Below, in pieces: positions 17,364 to 25,873 of a DNA stretch of 64,000 bases (the first letter of the stretch is position 1; each line of letters opens with the position of its first letter). Source of the DNA: Achromobacter insolitus (GTDB lineage Bacteria; Pseudomonadota; Gammaproteobacteria; Burkholderiales; Burkholderiaceae_B); the NCBI RefSeq assembly GCF_002209555.1, contig NZ_NJIF01000004.1, positions 372,001-436,000 on the forward strand. Reading direction: 5' to 3'. The notes below the pieces were generated by a model. The model worked only from the letters and a program-made list of their open reading frames with translations, was not told the origin of the DNA and did no database searches. The position numbers were made by a program, and so were the translations under genes.

Positions 17364-18239
17364 CTAGGCCGGCGAGTCGGCCTGCTCGCGGCTGACCTGG
17401 AGCAGCTTCCGGTCACTCAGCCTCAGGGCCGTGAGGCAACCGCCGGTCACGCAGCCCGTGTCCAGGCAAACCACGTCAGAGCGCACCATCAGGCCCAGGG
17501 CCGCCCAGTGCCCGAACAGGATGCGCGCGCCCTCGGCGGCTCTGTCTGGCACGTCAAACCAAGGCAGCGCTCCCCCCTGCCGCCTTCCAGGCACGGACCT
17601 GGACGCGGAGGTCAATTCGCCGTGAGGGTTGCAAAGGCGCATGCGTGTGAATGCGTTGACAATGAATCTGACGCGGCGCGCCCCCGTCAACTTGGCGTTC
17701 CAGCTTTCCGCCGTTGGCCCGTCGAACATGCGCATCCGACGCCGCCACTGGCCATCCCCGAGCAGGTTTTCAACTTCACCCGCCAGGGACATGGCTTCGG
17801 CAACCGCCCAGCGCGGGTGTATGCCAGCGTGGGTAAGGACATAACCCGCTTCGGCATGCATCAATGGAAGACGACTCAACCAATCCAGCAAGACATCGGC
17901 GTCGGGAGCGTTGATCAGATCATCCACCGTGTCGTGCCTGCCGGGCTTGATGCAGCCCGCCGCGATGGACAACGCCCGAAGATCGTGGTTGCCCAACACG
18001 GCCGTGGCGCGTCCGCCCAAGCCCATGACGCGCCTGAGCGTAGCGGCCGACTGCGGGCCTCGGTTGACCAGGTCGCCCACGAACCAGACCCGGCATGCCG
18101 GGTCATCTGCGATCTCTGGACGCGACAGCAATGCGTCCAGAGATGCGCTGCATCCGTGGACATCGCCCACCGCCCAGACTTCCGGCTTCACTTGTACGTC
18201 GAGCGGCTCAGGTGTTTGTGGCATGGCTGTCCCCGGCAT
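17364..18239 (-). CDS. apaH: Symmetrical diadenosine tetraphosphatase
   Basis: The 291-residue protein is a calcineurin-like phosphoesterase of the ApaH type. The metal-site motifs are in order: GDVHGC (about residues 25-30), GDLVNRGP, GNHD, the His of LTHAGIHPRW and the late FGHWAALG. The segment RVRFIVNAFTRMRLCNPHGE is characteristic of ApaH rather than of general protein phosphatases. The enzyme cleaves Ap4A to two ADP and, as known in E. coli, removes Np4 caps from RNA. GGGAG precedes the ATG at 18239. It is not next to ksgA/apaG as in enterobacteria. Confidence 0.92.
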   Translation of the reverse strand: MPGTAMPQTPEPLDVQVKPEVWAVGDVHGCSASLDALLSRPEIADDPACRVWFVGDLVNRGPQSAATLRRVMGLGGRATAVLGNHDLRALSIAAGCIKPGRHDTVDDLINAPDADVLLDWLSRLPLMHAEAGYVLTHAGIHPRWAVAEAMSLAGEVENLLGDGQWRRRMRMFDGPTAESWNAKLTGARRVRFIVNAFTRMRLCNPHGELTSASRSVPGRRQGGALPWFDVPDRAAEGARILFGHWAALGLMVRSDVVCLDTGCVTGGCLTALRLSDRKLLQVSREQADSPA

Positions 18240-18309
18240 ACGGCGCTCCCGTTTTCGGACCGCGCCGGCGTGGCGTGGCTCATATCGAACCTGTCGTTTC
18301 TCGGTGCCT

Positions 18310-18483
18310 CTACTTATTCAATTGCCTTTTGATGGCCGAAACAGAAACGCCCACCACCGCGACGGCTTGCCGGATTTCCTCCTCTGTGGCGCCCAATTTT
18401 TCCATCCAATACTCCAGGTCACGCTGCTCATTCACGTTGACCCACCATCTTTCGCTTGGAGCCAGGGTATTAAGCTTATCCAT
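18310..18483 (-). CDS. DUF3606-family small protein
   Basis: The 57-residue protein starts MDKLNTLAPSERWWVNVNEQ and continues with RDLEYWMEKLGATEEEIRQA, the standard DUF3606 pattern (an acidic, helical protein of 55-65 residues). Its function is unknown. A GAGGGT site precedes the ATG. The frame remains open upstream to 18999, but that extension is low-complexity and unlike the family. It lies 70 bases from apaH on the same strand. Confidence 0.8.
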   Translation of the reverse strand: MDKLNTLAPSERWWVNVNEQRDLEYWMEKLGATEEEIRQAVAVVGVSVSAIKRQLNK

Positions 18484-18858
18484 AATATGACCCTCTAAGA
18501 CTCCCATGAAGGGACAAAGCGCGCGAACAGAGCGCGCCCAGCCAGTCGTTGACACGTCGGCCAGAGACTGACCCATTGATCCGCTTTGCACCTTGATGGT
18601 CCAGACCGAGGCGATCGCCCCTTTGTACCGGGCACTACCCTTGGAGTGAGTGCCGGCCTGCGCCGGCGTTGTAAGCCGGGTCGCCCAACTTGTCGCAAGT
18701 CGCGTACCCAAACGAGCGGCCGTGATTCCCGCCACCGCGGCGGCACTGCGCGTGGCGACGGGGGGTGCCAGGTACGCAAATTGCTGAGAGGCGTCTGGGT
18801 GTTGCCCCGCAAGGCAGGACAGCGCGACGGGGTCATGCCGGAACAACCAGGATATGCC
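18484..18858. other. Stretch without a recognised gene
   Basis: Between the DUF3606 gene and the small membrane protein I see only overlapping Arg-rich reading frames with no ribosome-binding sites. It should contain the promoter for the leftward DUF3606 gene. No repeats or hairpins stand out. Confidence 0.5.
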
Positions 18859-19134
18859 ATGCACACCCCCAAGAAGGCAACACCCTCCGTGCTGGCTGGC
18901 AACGCAACCGTGTCGCTGCTGCCGCCGCGGGCGCCGCATGGGGTTGCGCCGGTCGCAGCCAATAACGGGGATGAGCCTGCGGACGCGGCGTCCGCTCAAG
19001 AGGATGCGGCCCCCGCCCCTGCGAGGAGACGCCCTCGCTTTTCCACCAGCCTTTGGCTGGCCTTGCTGCTCTGGGCCGCGGTTGCCCTGACGCTGACCTT
19101 GCTCGATCTCGCATTCCGCCTGCTGGCGCCGTGA
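18859..19134 (+). CDS. Small membrane protein of unknown function
   Basis: A 91-residue protein with an Ala/Pro-rich disordered N-terminal part, a basic patch (ARRRPRFSTS) and one C-terminal membrane helix (SLWLALLLWAAVALTLTLL, about residues 66-86). The basic patch before the helix suggests a cytoplasmic N-terminus. AGGA precedes the ATG at 18859. The frame also reads upstream, where it is Arg-rich and unlikely to be translated. No family is recognised; it could be a chance frame. Confidence 0.45.
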   Translation: MHTPKKATPSVLAGNATVSLLPPRAPHGVAPVAANNGDEPADAASAQEDAAPAPARRRPRFSTSLWLALLLWAAVALTLTLLDLAFRLLAP

Positions 19135-19286
19135 CGGCTGCCGCGTCTAAGCCCCCGGGGTCTAGACACTAAAGCCGAGGAATGAGCGAACCATTGGCCT
19201 CGCACGGGTGTCGCAGCGCCACATCGTTGCACGACTGACTCTTGCACTTGATAATTGAGCTCCCAGCATCGTGACCTGGAGCACCG

Positions 19287-20474
19287 ATGAGCATTGTTGA
19301 GCCCCCGGAACAAGGAAAATCGAGTCTCCTCGGCAGCTTGGCCCTGCTCGACGAACCCTACCGCTACAAACTGCTGGTGGAGGCCGTTCTTGACTACGCC
19401 ATTTTCCTGCTCGACGCCGATGGCTACGTCGCAAGCTGGAATGCCGGTGCGCAACGCTTCAAGGGTTACCAGGCGTCCGAGATCATCGGGCAGCATTTCT
19501 CGCGCTTCTATACGGAAGAAGATCGTCTCGACGGAGTCCCCCAGCGGGCGCTGGCCATCGCATTGAGCGAAGGCAGGTTCGAAGCGGAAGGTTGGAGAGT
19601 CCGCAAAGATGGCTCGCGATTCTGGGCCAGTGTCGTAATAGATCCCATCCGGGATTACGGAGGCCAGCTCGTCGGCTTTGCAAAAGTCACACGCGATATC
19701 ACGGACAAACGGCGCAACCAGCTCGAATTGCAGGCGACGCAACAAGCGCTGCATCGTGCTCAAAGAATGGAAGCGCTTGGACGCGTCACGGGCGGCCTTG
19801 CCCACGACTTCAATAACTTCATTTCGGTCATCAATGGGGCAGCCGAACTGCTGCGCGACCCCACCCTCACGACCGAAAAGCGGCTTAAATACATCAACGC
19901 GATTGCCGACACAGCGCAGCGCGCCACCCACCTCACGAATCAAATGCTGGCGTACGCCCGGCGCCAGCCCCTGGAGCCCTGCCACATGGATGTGGGCTTA
20001 TGCGTCCAGGGAATGAAGCAGATTTTCCAAGGCGCACTCGGCGCCGCAGTTCGGGTGGAATATCAGTTGCCTGAGGAAACGTGCCACATTAATGCCGACA
20101 TCAGCCAGCTCGAGAATGCGTTGCTGAACCTCGTGGTGAATGCCGGGGACGCCATGCCCTTCGGCGGCAATGTAAAAATTGCAGTCCGCTGCGTCGATTC
20201 ACTCCCCGACGGACGCGTACACGCGCACGACGGTCAATACGTGGCGGTCAGCATTTCCGACGATGGCGAAGGCATCCCGCAAGAGGTCCTGGATCACATT
20301 TTCGAGCCGTTCTTCACCACCAAGCCGGAAGGCAAAGGCACGGGCCTTGGTCTGAGCCAGGTTTTCGGGTACGTCTCGCAATCCGGTGGCCATATCGATG
20401 TCGTCAGTAGCCCGGAAGGGGGGACGACCTTCACGTTGTACTTCCCCAGGGTAGGCGCTGAAGCGGCTGACTGA
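19287..20474 (+). CDS. PAS-domain sensor histidine kinase (soluble)
   Basis: The 395-residue protein has no membrane segment. A PAS domain spans residues about 30-145 (VLDYAIFLLDADGYVASWN through the PAC end VTRDITDKRR). It is followed by a dimerisation/phosphoacceptor domain with His173 in GGLAHDFNNF and a C-terminal HATPase domain with DDGEG, FEPFFTTKPEGKGTGLGLS. The HDFNN phosphoacceptor belongs to kinases of the type often found with single-domain response regulators. A GGAGC site precedes the ATG. It is convergent with the receiver gene at 20517, its probable partner. Confidence 0.93.
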   Translation: MSIVEPPEQGKSSLLGSLALLDEPYRYKLLVEAVLDYAIFLLDADGYVASWNAGAQRFKGYQASEIIGQHFSRFYTEEDRLDGVPQRALAIALSEGRFEAEGWRVRKDGSRFWASVVIDPIRDYGGQLVGFAKVTRDITDKRRNQLELQATQQALHRAQRMEALGRVTGGLAHDFNNFISVINGAAELLRDPTLTTEKRLKYINAIADTAQRATHLTNQMLAYARRQPLEPCHMDVGLCVQGMKQIFQGALGAAVRVEYQLPEETCHINADISQLENALLNLVVNAGDAMPFGGNVKIAVRCVDSLPDGRVHAHDGQYVAVSISDDGEGIPQEVLDHIFEPFFTTKPEGKGTGLGLSQVFGYVSQSGGHIDVVSSPEGGTTFTLYFPRVGAEAAD

Positions 20475-20516
20475 ACATTCAAGCATTTCCCCCAAAGACG
20501 GCACTGCCCCCCAAGA

Positions 20517-20903
20517 CTAGCAGGAGAGCAGTGCTTCCAACTCTCGAATGATCTCGCCAGGCACCCAAGGCTTGGGGACGAACTTTGTCGCCGGAGGCAA
20601 CGTAGCCACAGGCGGATGATGGCGGCCCGATGTCAGCAGCACGGCAATCTGAGGCAGTTCAGTGTGTATTCGCGCTGCCAGTTCCAGGCCATTCATCGAT
20701 CCAGGCATCTCGATGTCCGAAATTACCGCATGGATGCCGGCTTGCCCCGTAAGCCATTGCATTGCCTCATCCGCATTACTGGCCTCGCAAACGGCATAGC
20801 CCTCGACAGTCAATATCTCGGCCAGGATCCAACGGGCGGTCTCGTTGTCTTCCACGACGAGAACGACCTTCTGTGCGCCGCAAACGTTTTTGGCGTCCGT
20901 CAT
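20517..20903 (-). CDS. Single-domain response regulator
   Basis: The 128-residue protein is a receiver domain only: the acidic pair in VVLVVEDNETARWI, the phospho-acceptor Asp in VISDIEMPG, and the conserved Lys in KFVPKPW. There is no DNA-binding output domain, so it acts through protein contacts or in a phosphorelay. The start at 20903 is chosen because upstream codons to 21011 do not resemble a receiver; an ATG at 20942 is possible. It lies between two histidine kinase genes, converging with 19287 and co-directional with 21083. Confidence 0.88.
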   Translation of the reverse strand: MTDAKNVCGAQKVVLVVEDNETARWILAEILTVEGYAVCEASNADEAMQWLTGQAGIHAVISDIEMPGSMNGLELAARIHTELPQIAVLLTSGRHHPPVATLPPATKFVPKPWVPGEIIRELEALLSC

Positions 20904-21082
20904 CTGCTTATCCGATTGAGTGTGCGTCGGGGAAGTTTCCATACGCTGCGACGTCGCGCAGCGACGTGCCGTTGGGACGCGCTTGGCGCGCAACGCCACC
21001 GCCGCCAGCAAGCCTCATGCCTGCTTGCAGTATCGGCGGCAAATGCGAGGCATGCAACGTGGCGCAAGGCCTGAATCGGCCT

Positions 21083-22243
21083 CTAGGCACCGGGCGGCGG
21101 CGAGGCGCCAACCGCCCCCGAATTCAATGGCAGGCGCACCGTAAAAGCCGTCCCGAAGTCGTCCGATTCCACTTCGATAGCACCATGATGCGCCATGACG
21201 ATACTGCGGCAGATATAAAGGCCCAGGCCTATCCCCGCCGCCATGCCACCCTCGTTTGGAATGGCCTGCACGCGCGTGAGGGGGTCGAACAGCGTCGGGA
21301 ACGCGCTGCGCGGAATAGGATTGCCTGTATTGGCCACGACAACCTCCACGCCCTCCGCTTGGCCGGTCACGATCAGATCGATCCCGCCCTTGCCGTATCG
21401 CGCCGCGTTCGACAGCAGATTGAAAAACAACTGCCCTATCCGGCCCGCATCCCATGTTCCAGCGGTTTCTCCTTCATGGTTGAGCCTGACGCTGACATGG
21501 GGAAACAGCACATTGATTTCTTCGATGACGTTCTGGCAAATGCGGCCCATGTCCTGCCGTGTCAACTCGAGAGGCAATGGGGCACCCAAGCGGGAGCCGG
21601 AGAACACGAGCAGGTCATCGATCATTCTTTTCATACGAAGCGCGCTGCGCTGCATATAGGCGGTGGCTTTGATGCCCGCCGGCGAAAGGCTCTTGTCGCA
21701 AAGCAGAATCTCAGCGGAATTCAGCACCACGCCCAAAGGCGAGCGCAGGTCGTGCGCCAGCACCCCGGAAAACAGGTCTCGGACTCGTTGCGCCCGCAGG
21801 GCATACTGTCGAACCGACTCGGTGAGTCCTTGGTCGATCGCCTCGTTGAAGCGGATCATCTGCTGGAAACCACCCGGTCCTGTAGCACCATTCTTTTCCC
21901 ACTGGCGCAGCACACTCGCGCGCAAAGCCCGGAATTCCGCCACGACGTCGTTCAGTCCGAAACCTTGGGCGAATCGCCTGTTCGCATGCTCTATGGAGAC
22001 TTGATCGAAGCCGTCGGCCAAGCCGCTTTCGACGCCCAGGGACTTGCCTCGCTGCTGTTCCGGGGACTGATCCACGCGCATGTTCGCGGCAATCTTGACC
22101 AATAGATTCCGGCCGGAGTTGCGTAGTTCCGCGCCGGAAAGGTCTGCGGTGTCCACGCTCAATTCCCTGGCGTATTGTTCCCAATCCCCGACAAGCTCAT
22201 CCAGATGCGCGTCTATGAAGTCCGAGAGGTCCATTGTGGTCAT
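21083..22243 (-). CDS. Soluble sensor histidine kinase with RsbRD-like N-terminal domain
   Basis: The protein is 386 residues from ATG 22243 (an ATG at 22234 is equally plausible). The N-terminal part (about 5-150, DLSDFIDAHLDELVGDWEQY onward) looks like the RsbRD/RsbT-co-antagonist type helical domain. His164 in VLAHDLRSPLG is the phosphoacceptor, followed by an HATPase domain with NLLSNAARYG and GIGLGLYICR. No membrane segments are present, so it senses an internal signal. It lies about 180 bases upstream of the receiver gene at 20517 on the same strand and could phosphorylate it, in parallel with the PAS kinase. Confidence 0.9.
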   Translation of the reverse strand: MTTMDLSDFIDAHLDELVGDWEQYARELSVDTADLSGAELRNSGRNLLVKIAANMRVDQSPEQQRGKSLGVESGLADGFDQVSIEHANRRFAQGFGLNDVVAEFRALRASVLRQWEKNGATGPGGFQQMIRFNEAIDQGLTESVRQYALRAQRVRDLFSGVLAHDLRSPLGVVLNSAEILLCDKSLSPAGIKATAYMQRSALRMKRMIDDLLVFSGSRLGAPLPLELTRQDMGRICQNVIEEINVLFPHVSVRLNHEGETAGTWDAGRIGQLFFNLLSNAARYGKGGIDLIVTGQAEGVEVVVANTGNPIPRSAFPTLFDPLTRVQAIPNEGGMAAGIGLGLYICRSIVMAHHGAIEVESDDFGTAFTVRLPLNSGAVGASPPPGA

Positions 22244-22407
22244 CCCATGTTGAAAGCGCCCAGCATCTCCAGTGCGGGTGCTACACAATGACGATCATAT
22301 CGTTGCCCAAAAGGGCAATCAGCGGTGCGATAAATCCGTGCGGCCTTTCGGTGACTTTAAGGCATACGGGATCGATGGGTAATTTCAAAATTTGACCGTA
22401 GAAGCAG

Positions 22408-22590
22408 TTGGACACGGACGTTGGCCGAGGCGCTCCAAAGCGCCCGGAACACTGGTTTGGAATCCTGGCGGCGGCACGAGAACCGAAGCACATGCAGGTG
22501 GTGGCCATGCTCACGTCGGAACATGGCCTGGGCCACGGACATGCGAACGCGCTGGTCGCGTATCACCTCGCCCGGAAAAAAGGCGGCTAG
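22408..22590 (+). CDS. DUF4287-like small protein, possibly 5'-truncated
   Basis: A 60-residue frame opens just after a TAG at 22399, and its only start is TTG 22408. The C-terminal half contains the DUF4287 hallmark LTSEHGLGHGHANALVAYHL, preceded by KRPEHWFGIL. The family usually begins with an EKTG-type helix before the PEHW motif, and here that part reads DTDVGRGAP, which does not fit. I suspect truncation or a frameshift near the 5' end. It is divergent from the kinase gene at 22243. Confidence 0.5.
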   Translation: MDTDVGRGAPKRPEHWFGILAAAREPKHMQVVAMLTSEHGLGHGHANALVAYHLARKKGG

Positions 22591-22673
22591 CCGCGGGCGG
22601 GAAGGCTGCGCCGCAGCGAACTCGCCCAGCAGGCCGCCGCCTGTCTCTCGAAACCGCCATAGCGGCTAACTCG

Positions 22674-23138
22674 TCACAGGGGCATGGCCGGCGGCCATTG
22701 ATGGGTCTCACTTTGGCAGGCTCGACACCAGTTGTAGAGCGCTTCATAGATCACCATCCCATGTTGAAGCATGGCATGGTCATCCGCTGCGTACAGGTGC
22801 GACAAACCCAACGAGATCGCATAAAGCCCGCTGGACTGCGCAGTGAGCTCAAGGCGTGAGGTGTCGGCACCCCGCACGATGAGCGCCAATTGACGCAATG
22901 CGGGGTCTGCCTCCAGCTCGAATTTTCTCAGGAACGCGTCGAAACTACAGCACTCGCCGACATGCGAGAGTTCCACGCCAGGAATGTCGTAGGGCACGGC
23001 GCCAGATTCCTCGGCGATCCGCAATACATCGCCGGCTGGCACATAGAGAAATTCGGGTGTCTTGTCGATAAATCGCGCAATCAGCCATGGGCAGGCAATG
23101 CGGTCGATCTTTGGACGTGCTCGGGTGATCCATTTCAT
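22674..23138 (-). CDS. Chromate-resistance protein, ChrB C-terminal-domain only
   Basis: The 154-residue protein corresponds to the C-terminal half of ChrB: WITRARPKIDRIACPWLIAR, FIDKTPEFLYVP, VELSHVGECCSFDAFLRKF. It matches the corresponding part of the full-length ChrB at 24401 in motif order (IDRIACPWLI versus VDRVACAWLI). Such single-domain proteins accompany chrA in several chromate operons. The Cys and His residues may bind metal. It is the last gene of the chrB-chrA-chrB-like operon, 31 bases after chrA. Confidence 0.85.
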   Translation of the reverse strand: MKWITRARPKIDRIACPWLIARFIDKTPEFLYVPAGDVLRIAEESGAVPYDIPGVELSHVGECCSFDAFLRKFELEADPALRQLALIVRGADTSRLELTAQSSGLYAISLGLSHLYAADDHAMLQHGMVIYEALYNWCRACQSETHQWPPAMPL

Positions 23139-23169
23139 GGTTCTACTCCTTCGCGTTTGGGGCTTCCTA

Positions 23170-24378
23170 TCATCCGTGGGGAATCAGTGGATAGACGACC
23201 AGGCCGATCAGAGCGGCAGCGGCGACAACGACAGGTTCGGGCAGCCTTTTGAATTTCCAGAGCAACACCGCCGTCACCACGGCAAGCAGTGCGGTGGGAA
23301 CGTCTTTGATCGATCGCGCCCCGATAATCACCACGGCGCCGGCCAACGACCCGATGGCGGCTGCGGTTACTCCGTCGACGAACGCTACGATTCCCGGCCT
23401 TTTACCGTACCTTTTGAAGTAGGGAGCCGGCAGGACGGTAAAGAGATAGCAGGGCAGAAAAGTCGCGAGCGCCGCAGCGACGGCGCCCCAGAAGTTCGCG
23501 ACCAGAAAGCCGATGAACCCCGTGGTGATGACGACGGGGCCTGGGGTAATCATCGCGACCGCCACGGCATCGAGAAACTGATGATCGGTAAGCCACCCAT
23601 ACTCCTTTACGACGCCGCTATACAGGAATGGGACGATCGCCAGGCCACTGCCGAAAACAAAGCTGCCGGCATAAAAAAAGTACTTCGTGATCTGCCATAG
23701 CCTGGTCCAGTCAACTTCGGACAGCCCTGCGAGCGCCAGAAAAGGCATGATGCTTGCGCGCAGCGTGCCGGATGGCTTCATGAATTTCGGGGGTGCGCGC
23801 AGCAGCCACACCAAGACACCCGCGCCGAGGAAGAGCCAGAGTTCCTCGGATTGCGTGGCAATCGTCACGGTCGCCGCGGCAGCGAAGATTGCCCATAGCA
23901 ATTTGTCCTTGCCGACGTTCTTGGCAGACAGCTTCCACGTGCTGATGGCGATGATCCCGATGACCGCAGAGCTCACGCCATAGAACACCGCCTGCATCCA
24001 CCCCAGGCCGCCAAGGTGCACATAGGCCCAGCCTAGCGCTACGACCATCAAAAAGGACGGCAGCACGAAAGCAACGCCGACCAGCGTAGCGCCCACGTAG
24101 CGGTAATGGACAAAGCCCAGGTAAATAGCCAATTGCGCGGCCAACGGGCCAGGCGCGAGCTGCGCCAGGGTCAGCCCTTCCTTGTAATCCGCCTTGGAGA
24201 ACCAGGCTCGCCGCTCTACCAGATCACGATCCATGTAGCCCGCCAGAGCTACTGGTCCCCCGAATCCCAACGTGCCGAGCCGGACGAAATACCACACCAG
24301 CTGCCACAGGGTGTAGGTGGGCAGGTTCGCGTCTGGCGCGCTCTCGCCTCGAATGGACGTGTGGGGGGACGGGTTCAT
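23170..24378 (-). CDS. chrA: Chromate efflux transporter ChrA
   Basis: The 402-residue membrane protein has the long-chain ChrA architecture, two homologous halves each starting with the CHR motif (FVRLGTLGFGGPVALAGYMDRDLV at about 29-52; SFVFGSGLAIVPFLYSG in the second half). It also has LTLAQLAPGPLAAQLAIYLG and VAMITPGPVVITTGFIG. ChrA exports chromate from the cytoplasm using the proton gradient. The ATG at 24378 has a GGAG site; the frame continues upstream inside the chrB 3' end and is not used. It lies 22 bases after chrB. Confidence 0.95.
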   Translation of the reverse strand: MNPSPHTSIRGESAPDANLPTYTLWQLVWYFVRLGTLGFGGPVALAGYMDRDLVERRAWFSKADYKEGLTLAQLAPGPLAAQLAIYLGFVHYRYVGATLVGVAFVLPSFLMVVALGWAYVHLGGLGWMQAVFYGVSSAVIGIIAISTWKLSAKNVGKDKLLWAIFAAAATVTIATQSEELWLFLGAGVLVWLLRAPPKFMKPSGTLRASIMPFLALAGLSEVDWTRLWQITKYFFYAGSFVFGSGLAIVPFLYSGVVKEYGWLTDHQFLDAVAVAMITPGPVVITTGFIGFLVANFWGAVAAALATFLPCYLFTVLPAPYFKRYGKRPGIVAFVDGVTAAAIGSLAGAVVIIGARSIKDVPTALLAVVTAVLLWKFKRLPEPVVVAAAALIGLVVYPLIPHG

Positions 24379-24400
24379 GATGCGCTCCGGTCCGTGGGAA

Positions 24401-25363
24401 TCAGGTCTTTCTTCCGCCTGAAAAATGGGCATACAGGGAATCGAGCACGACCCCGATCTCAGCCAGCAGCGAGTCATCATCGGGCAGGCGCTTGCGCGCG
24501 CCGGCCAACATGGCCTCAAACCCGACCGCCTCCGGCACCTCTGCTCCGCCTACATCGAGCGCATGGACCAACTCGCCAAGCCGTACCAGGCCGCGGTCGC
24601 CATCCAGGCCAAAACTGGCGAGCAAAACCTCGAACGAGACCCGGTCTCCCACGTGGGTGAACGTCGCGCCGTCGAAATCGAAGCCAAGCGCCTCGGCCGG
24701 GCAGTCCTTGGGGCTTTCCAGCCACAGGAAGCGCGCCGATGGATCAATAAAGCGCTGGATCAGCCAGGCGCAGGCCACCCGATCGACCCAAAGATGTTGG
24801 CGAGTCGCCCACAGGCGGCCGCGATGGTGTGTCGGATCGCGGCGCGCGATACCGCCCGCGGTCGCGTGTGGCTCGCCTGGGGACAAGATATTGGCGACGG
24901 CGTTGGAAAAATCGCGCCATTGCGCCTGAGCGCGCAGCGATGTCTCTCCGGGGAAGAAGTCGGTCCGGCGCAAGGCCTGGTAGCTGCGCTCATGCCGGCG
25001 CAAAAGCCGCCCCAAATCCGGCGCTCTCGATCCGGTCAGCGTCGGGCGCGCCACCGCCAGTTCACCGAGCCATCGCTCGTACTCCTCTGTCCGATCGAAC
25101 AGGGCCATGAAGGCCTGGGTTTCATCTTCGTCCTGGGCCTGCACACGCAGCAGCCAGGCTTGCCCCCCTTCTTCCACAGTCTCGGCTGCCAGGTCGGAAA
25201 GCTGGGTAGCCTGTTCGGCATGCGCCGGCAGCAGATAGGCGCCGTCGCGCAAAGCAGCGCAGCCGCAGGCCTTGAGTTTGCGCCAGACGCGCATGCGTGC
25301 AGTCGCGCCGCCAGTGGGCAGGCTGACGATCAGGAGGAGCCATGAGGGCGGGAGCGTATTCAT
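24401..25363 (-). CDS. chrB: Chromate-resistance regulator/enzyme ChrB, full length
   Basis: The 320-residue protein has the two-part ChrB structure. The N-terminal half starts WLLLIVSLPTGGATARMRVW and includes the AWLLRVQ and RYR-like helical parts. The C-terminal half has LWVDRVACAWLIQRFIDPSA and FTHVGDRVSFEVLLASF. ChrB has been described as a chromate-sensing regulator of chr operons, though its enzymatic part is debated. The gene is the first of the operon and starts 24 bases from an inverted repeat (25387-25414) that would suit an operator. Confidence 0.93.
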   Translation of the reverse strand: MNTLPPSWLLLIVSLPTGGATARMRVWRKLKACGCAALRDGAYLLPAHAEQATQLSDLAAETVEEGGQAWLLRVQAQDEDETQAFMALFDRTEEYERWLGELAVARPTLTGSRAPDLGRLLRRHERSYQALRRTDFFPGETSLRAQAQWRDFSNAVANILSPGEPHATAGGIARRDPTHHRGRLWATRQHLWVDRVACAWLIQRFIDPSARFLWLESPKDCPAEALGFDFDGATFTHVGDRVSFEVLLASFGLDGDRGLVRLGELVHALDVGGAEVPEAVGFEAMLAGARKRLPDDDSLLAEIGVVLDSLYAHFSGGRKT

Positions 25364-25386
25364 AGTCGGGAGCTTAGGCGGTTAAA

Positions 25387-25414
25387 GCGATCCCTACAAT
25401 GATGTAGAGATCGC
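25387..25414. promoter_or_regulatory. Inverted repeat upstream of chrB (candidate chr operator)
   Basis: GCGATCCCTAC (25387-25397) pairs with GTAGAGATCGC (25404-25414) with one mismatch around a six-base centre. It lies 24 bases before the chrB start codon, where a repressor would cover the promoter. Palindromic operators are known at chr promoters of other bacteria. Binding by this ChrB is inference. Confidence 0.5.
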
Positions 25415-25646
25415 TACATAAGCTTAGCCCCGACTCTGCGCCCCCCGCTCGGCTCCTCGCATTTGCGCGAACGCCGAGACGCGGGCTACGGCGTACCGGA
25501 CCGGGTATGTCACCCAAATCGTAGGCACTGACGTTGAAGACCTGAAAGACTGGAAAGTCTACGCGGCCGCTGACGCACTTGACCTTCCCACGTTGTAAAG
25601 CCCCACTCTTCTCCCCGCTACCCTTTTTCCTTGAAAGGAGACTCCC

Positions 25647-25855
25647 ATGAATATCGGTGATGCATCCAAGACCTCTCGGGTGCCGGCAAAGATGATCCGC
25701 TACCACGAGCAGATCGGGCTGATACCCGCAGCGCACCGCAATCTGGGCTTTTCAGTCGCCGAAACCAAGGATCTGCCGAGCCTGAGGAACGCCTGGCCGA
25801 ACTGGACCGGCGTATCGAGAGCATTTGGCAAAAGGCCGAAACGCATCGGCTAACG
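25647..25855 (+). pseudogene. Decayed MerR/CueR-type regulator gene
   Basis: The frame opens with a good AAAGGAG site and an intact CueR-like start MNIGDASKTSRVPAKMIRYH...QIGLIPAAHR. It then jumps directly to NLGFSVAETKDL, a segment that in intact CueR lies about 25 residues further on, so part of the DNA-binding domain is deleted. Soon after, the frame is lost; the dimerisation-helix sequence RLAELDRRIESIWQKAETHRL continues in another frame up to about 25855. The metal-binding C-terminal Cys loop is absent. The gene cannot encode a working regulator. Confidence 0.8.
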
Positions 25856-25873
25856 AAACATCAGGAGCCAGAT

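Noticed and set aside
20762..22105. 447-codon plus-strand frame
   Set aside because: Shadow of the receiver and kinase genes on the minus strand.
24425..25345. 306-codon plus-strand frame across chrB
   Set aside because: The minus-strand ChrB has full family motifs; this frame has none.
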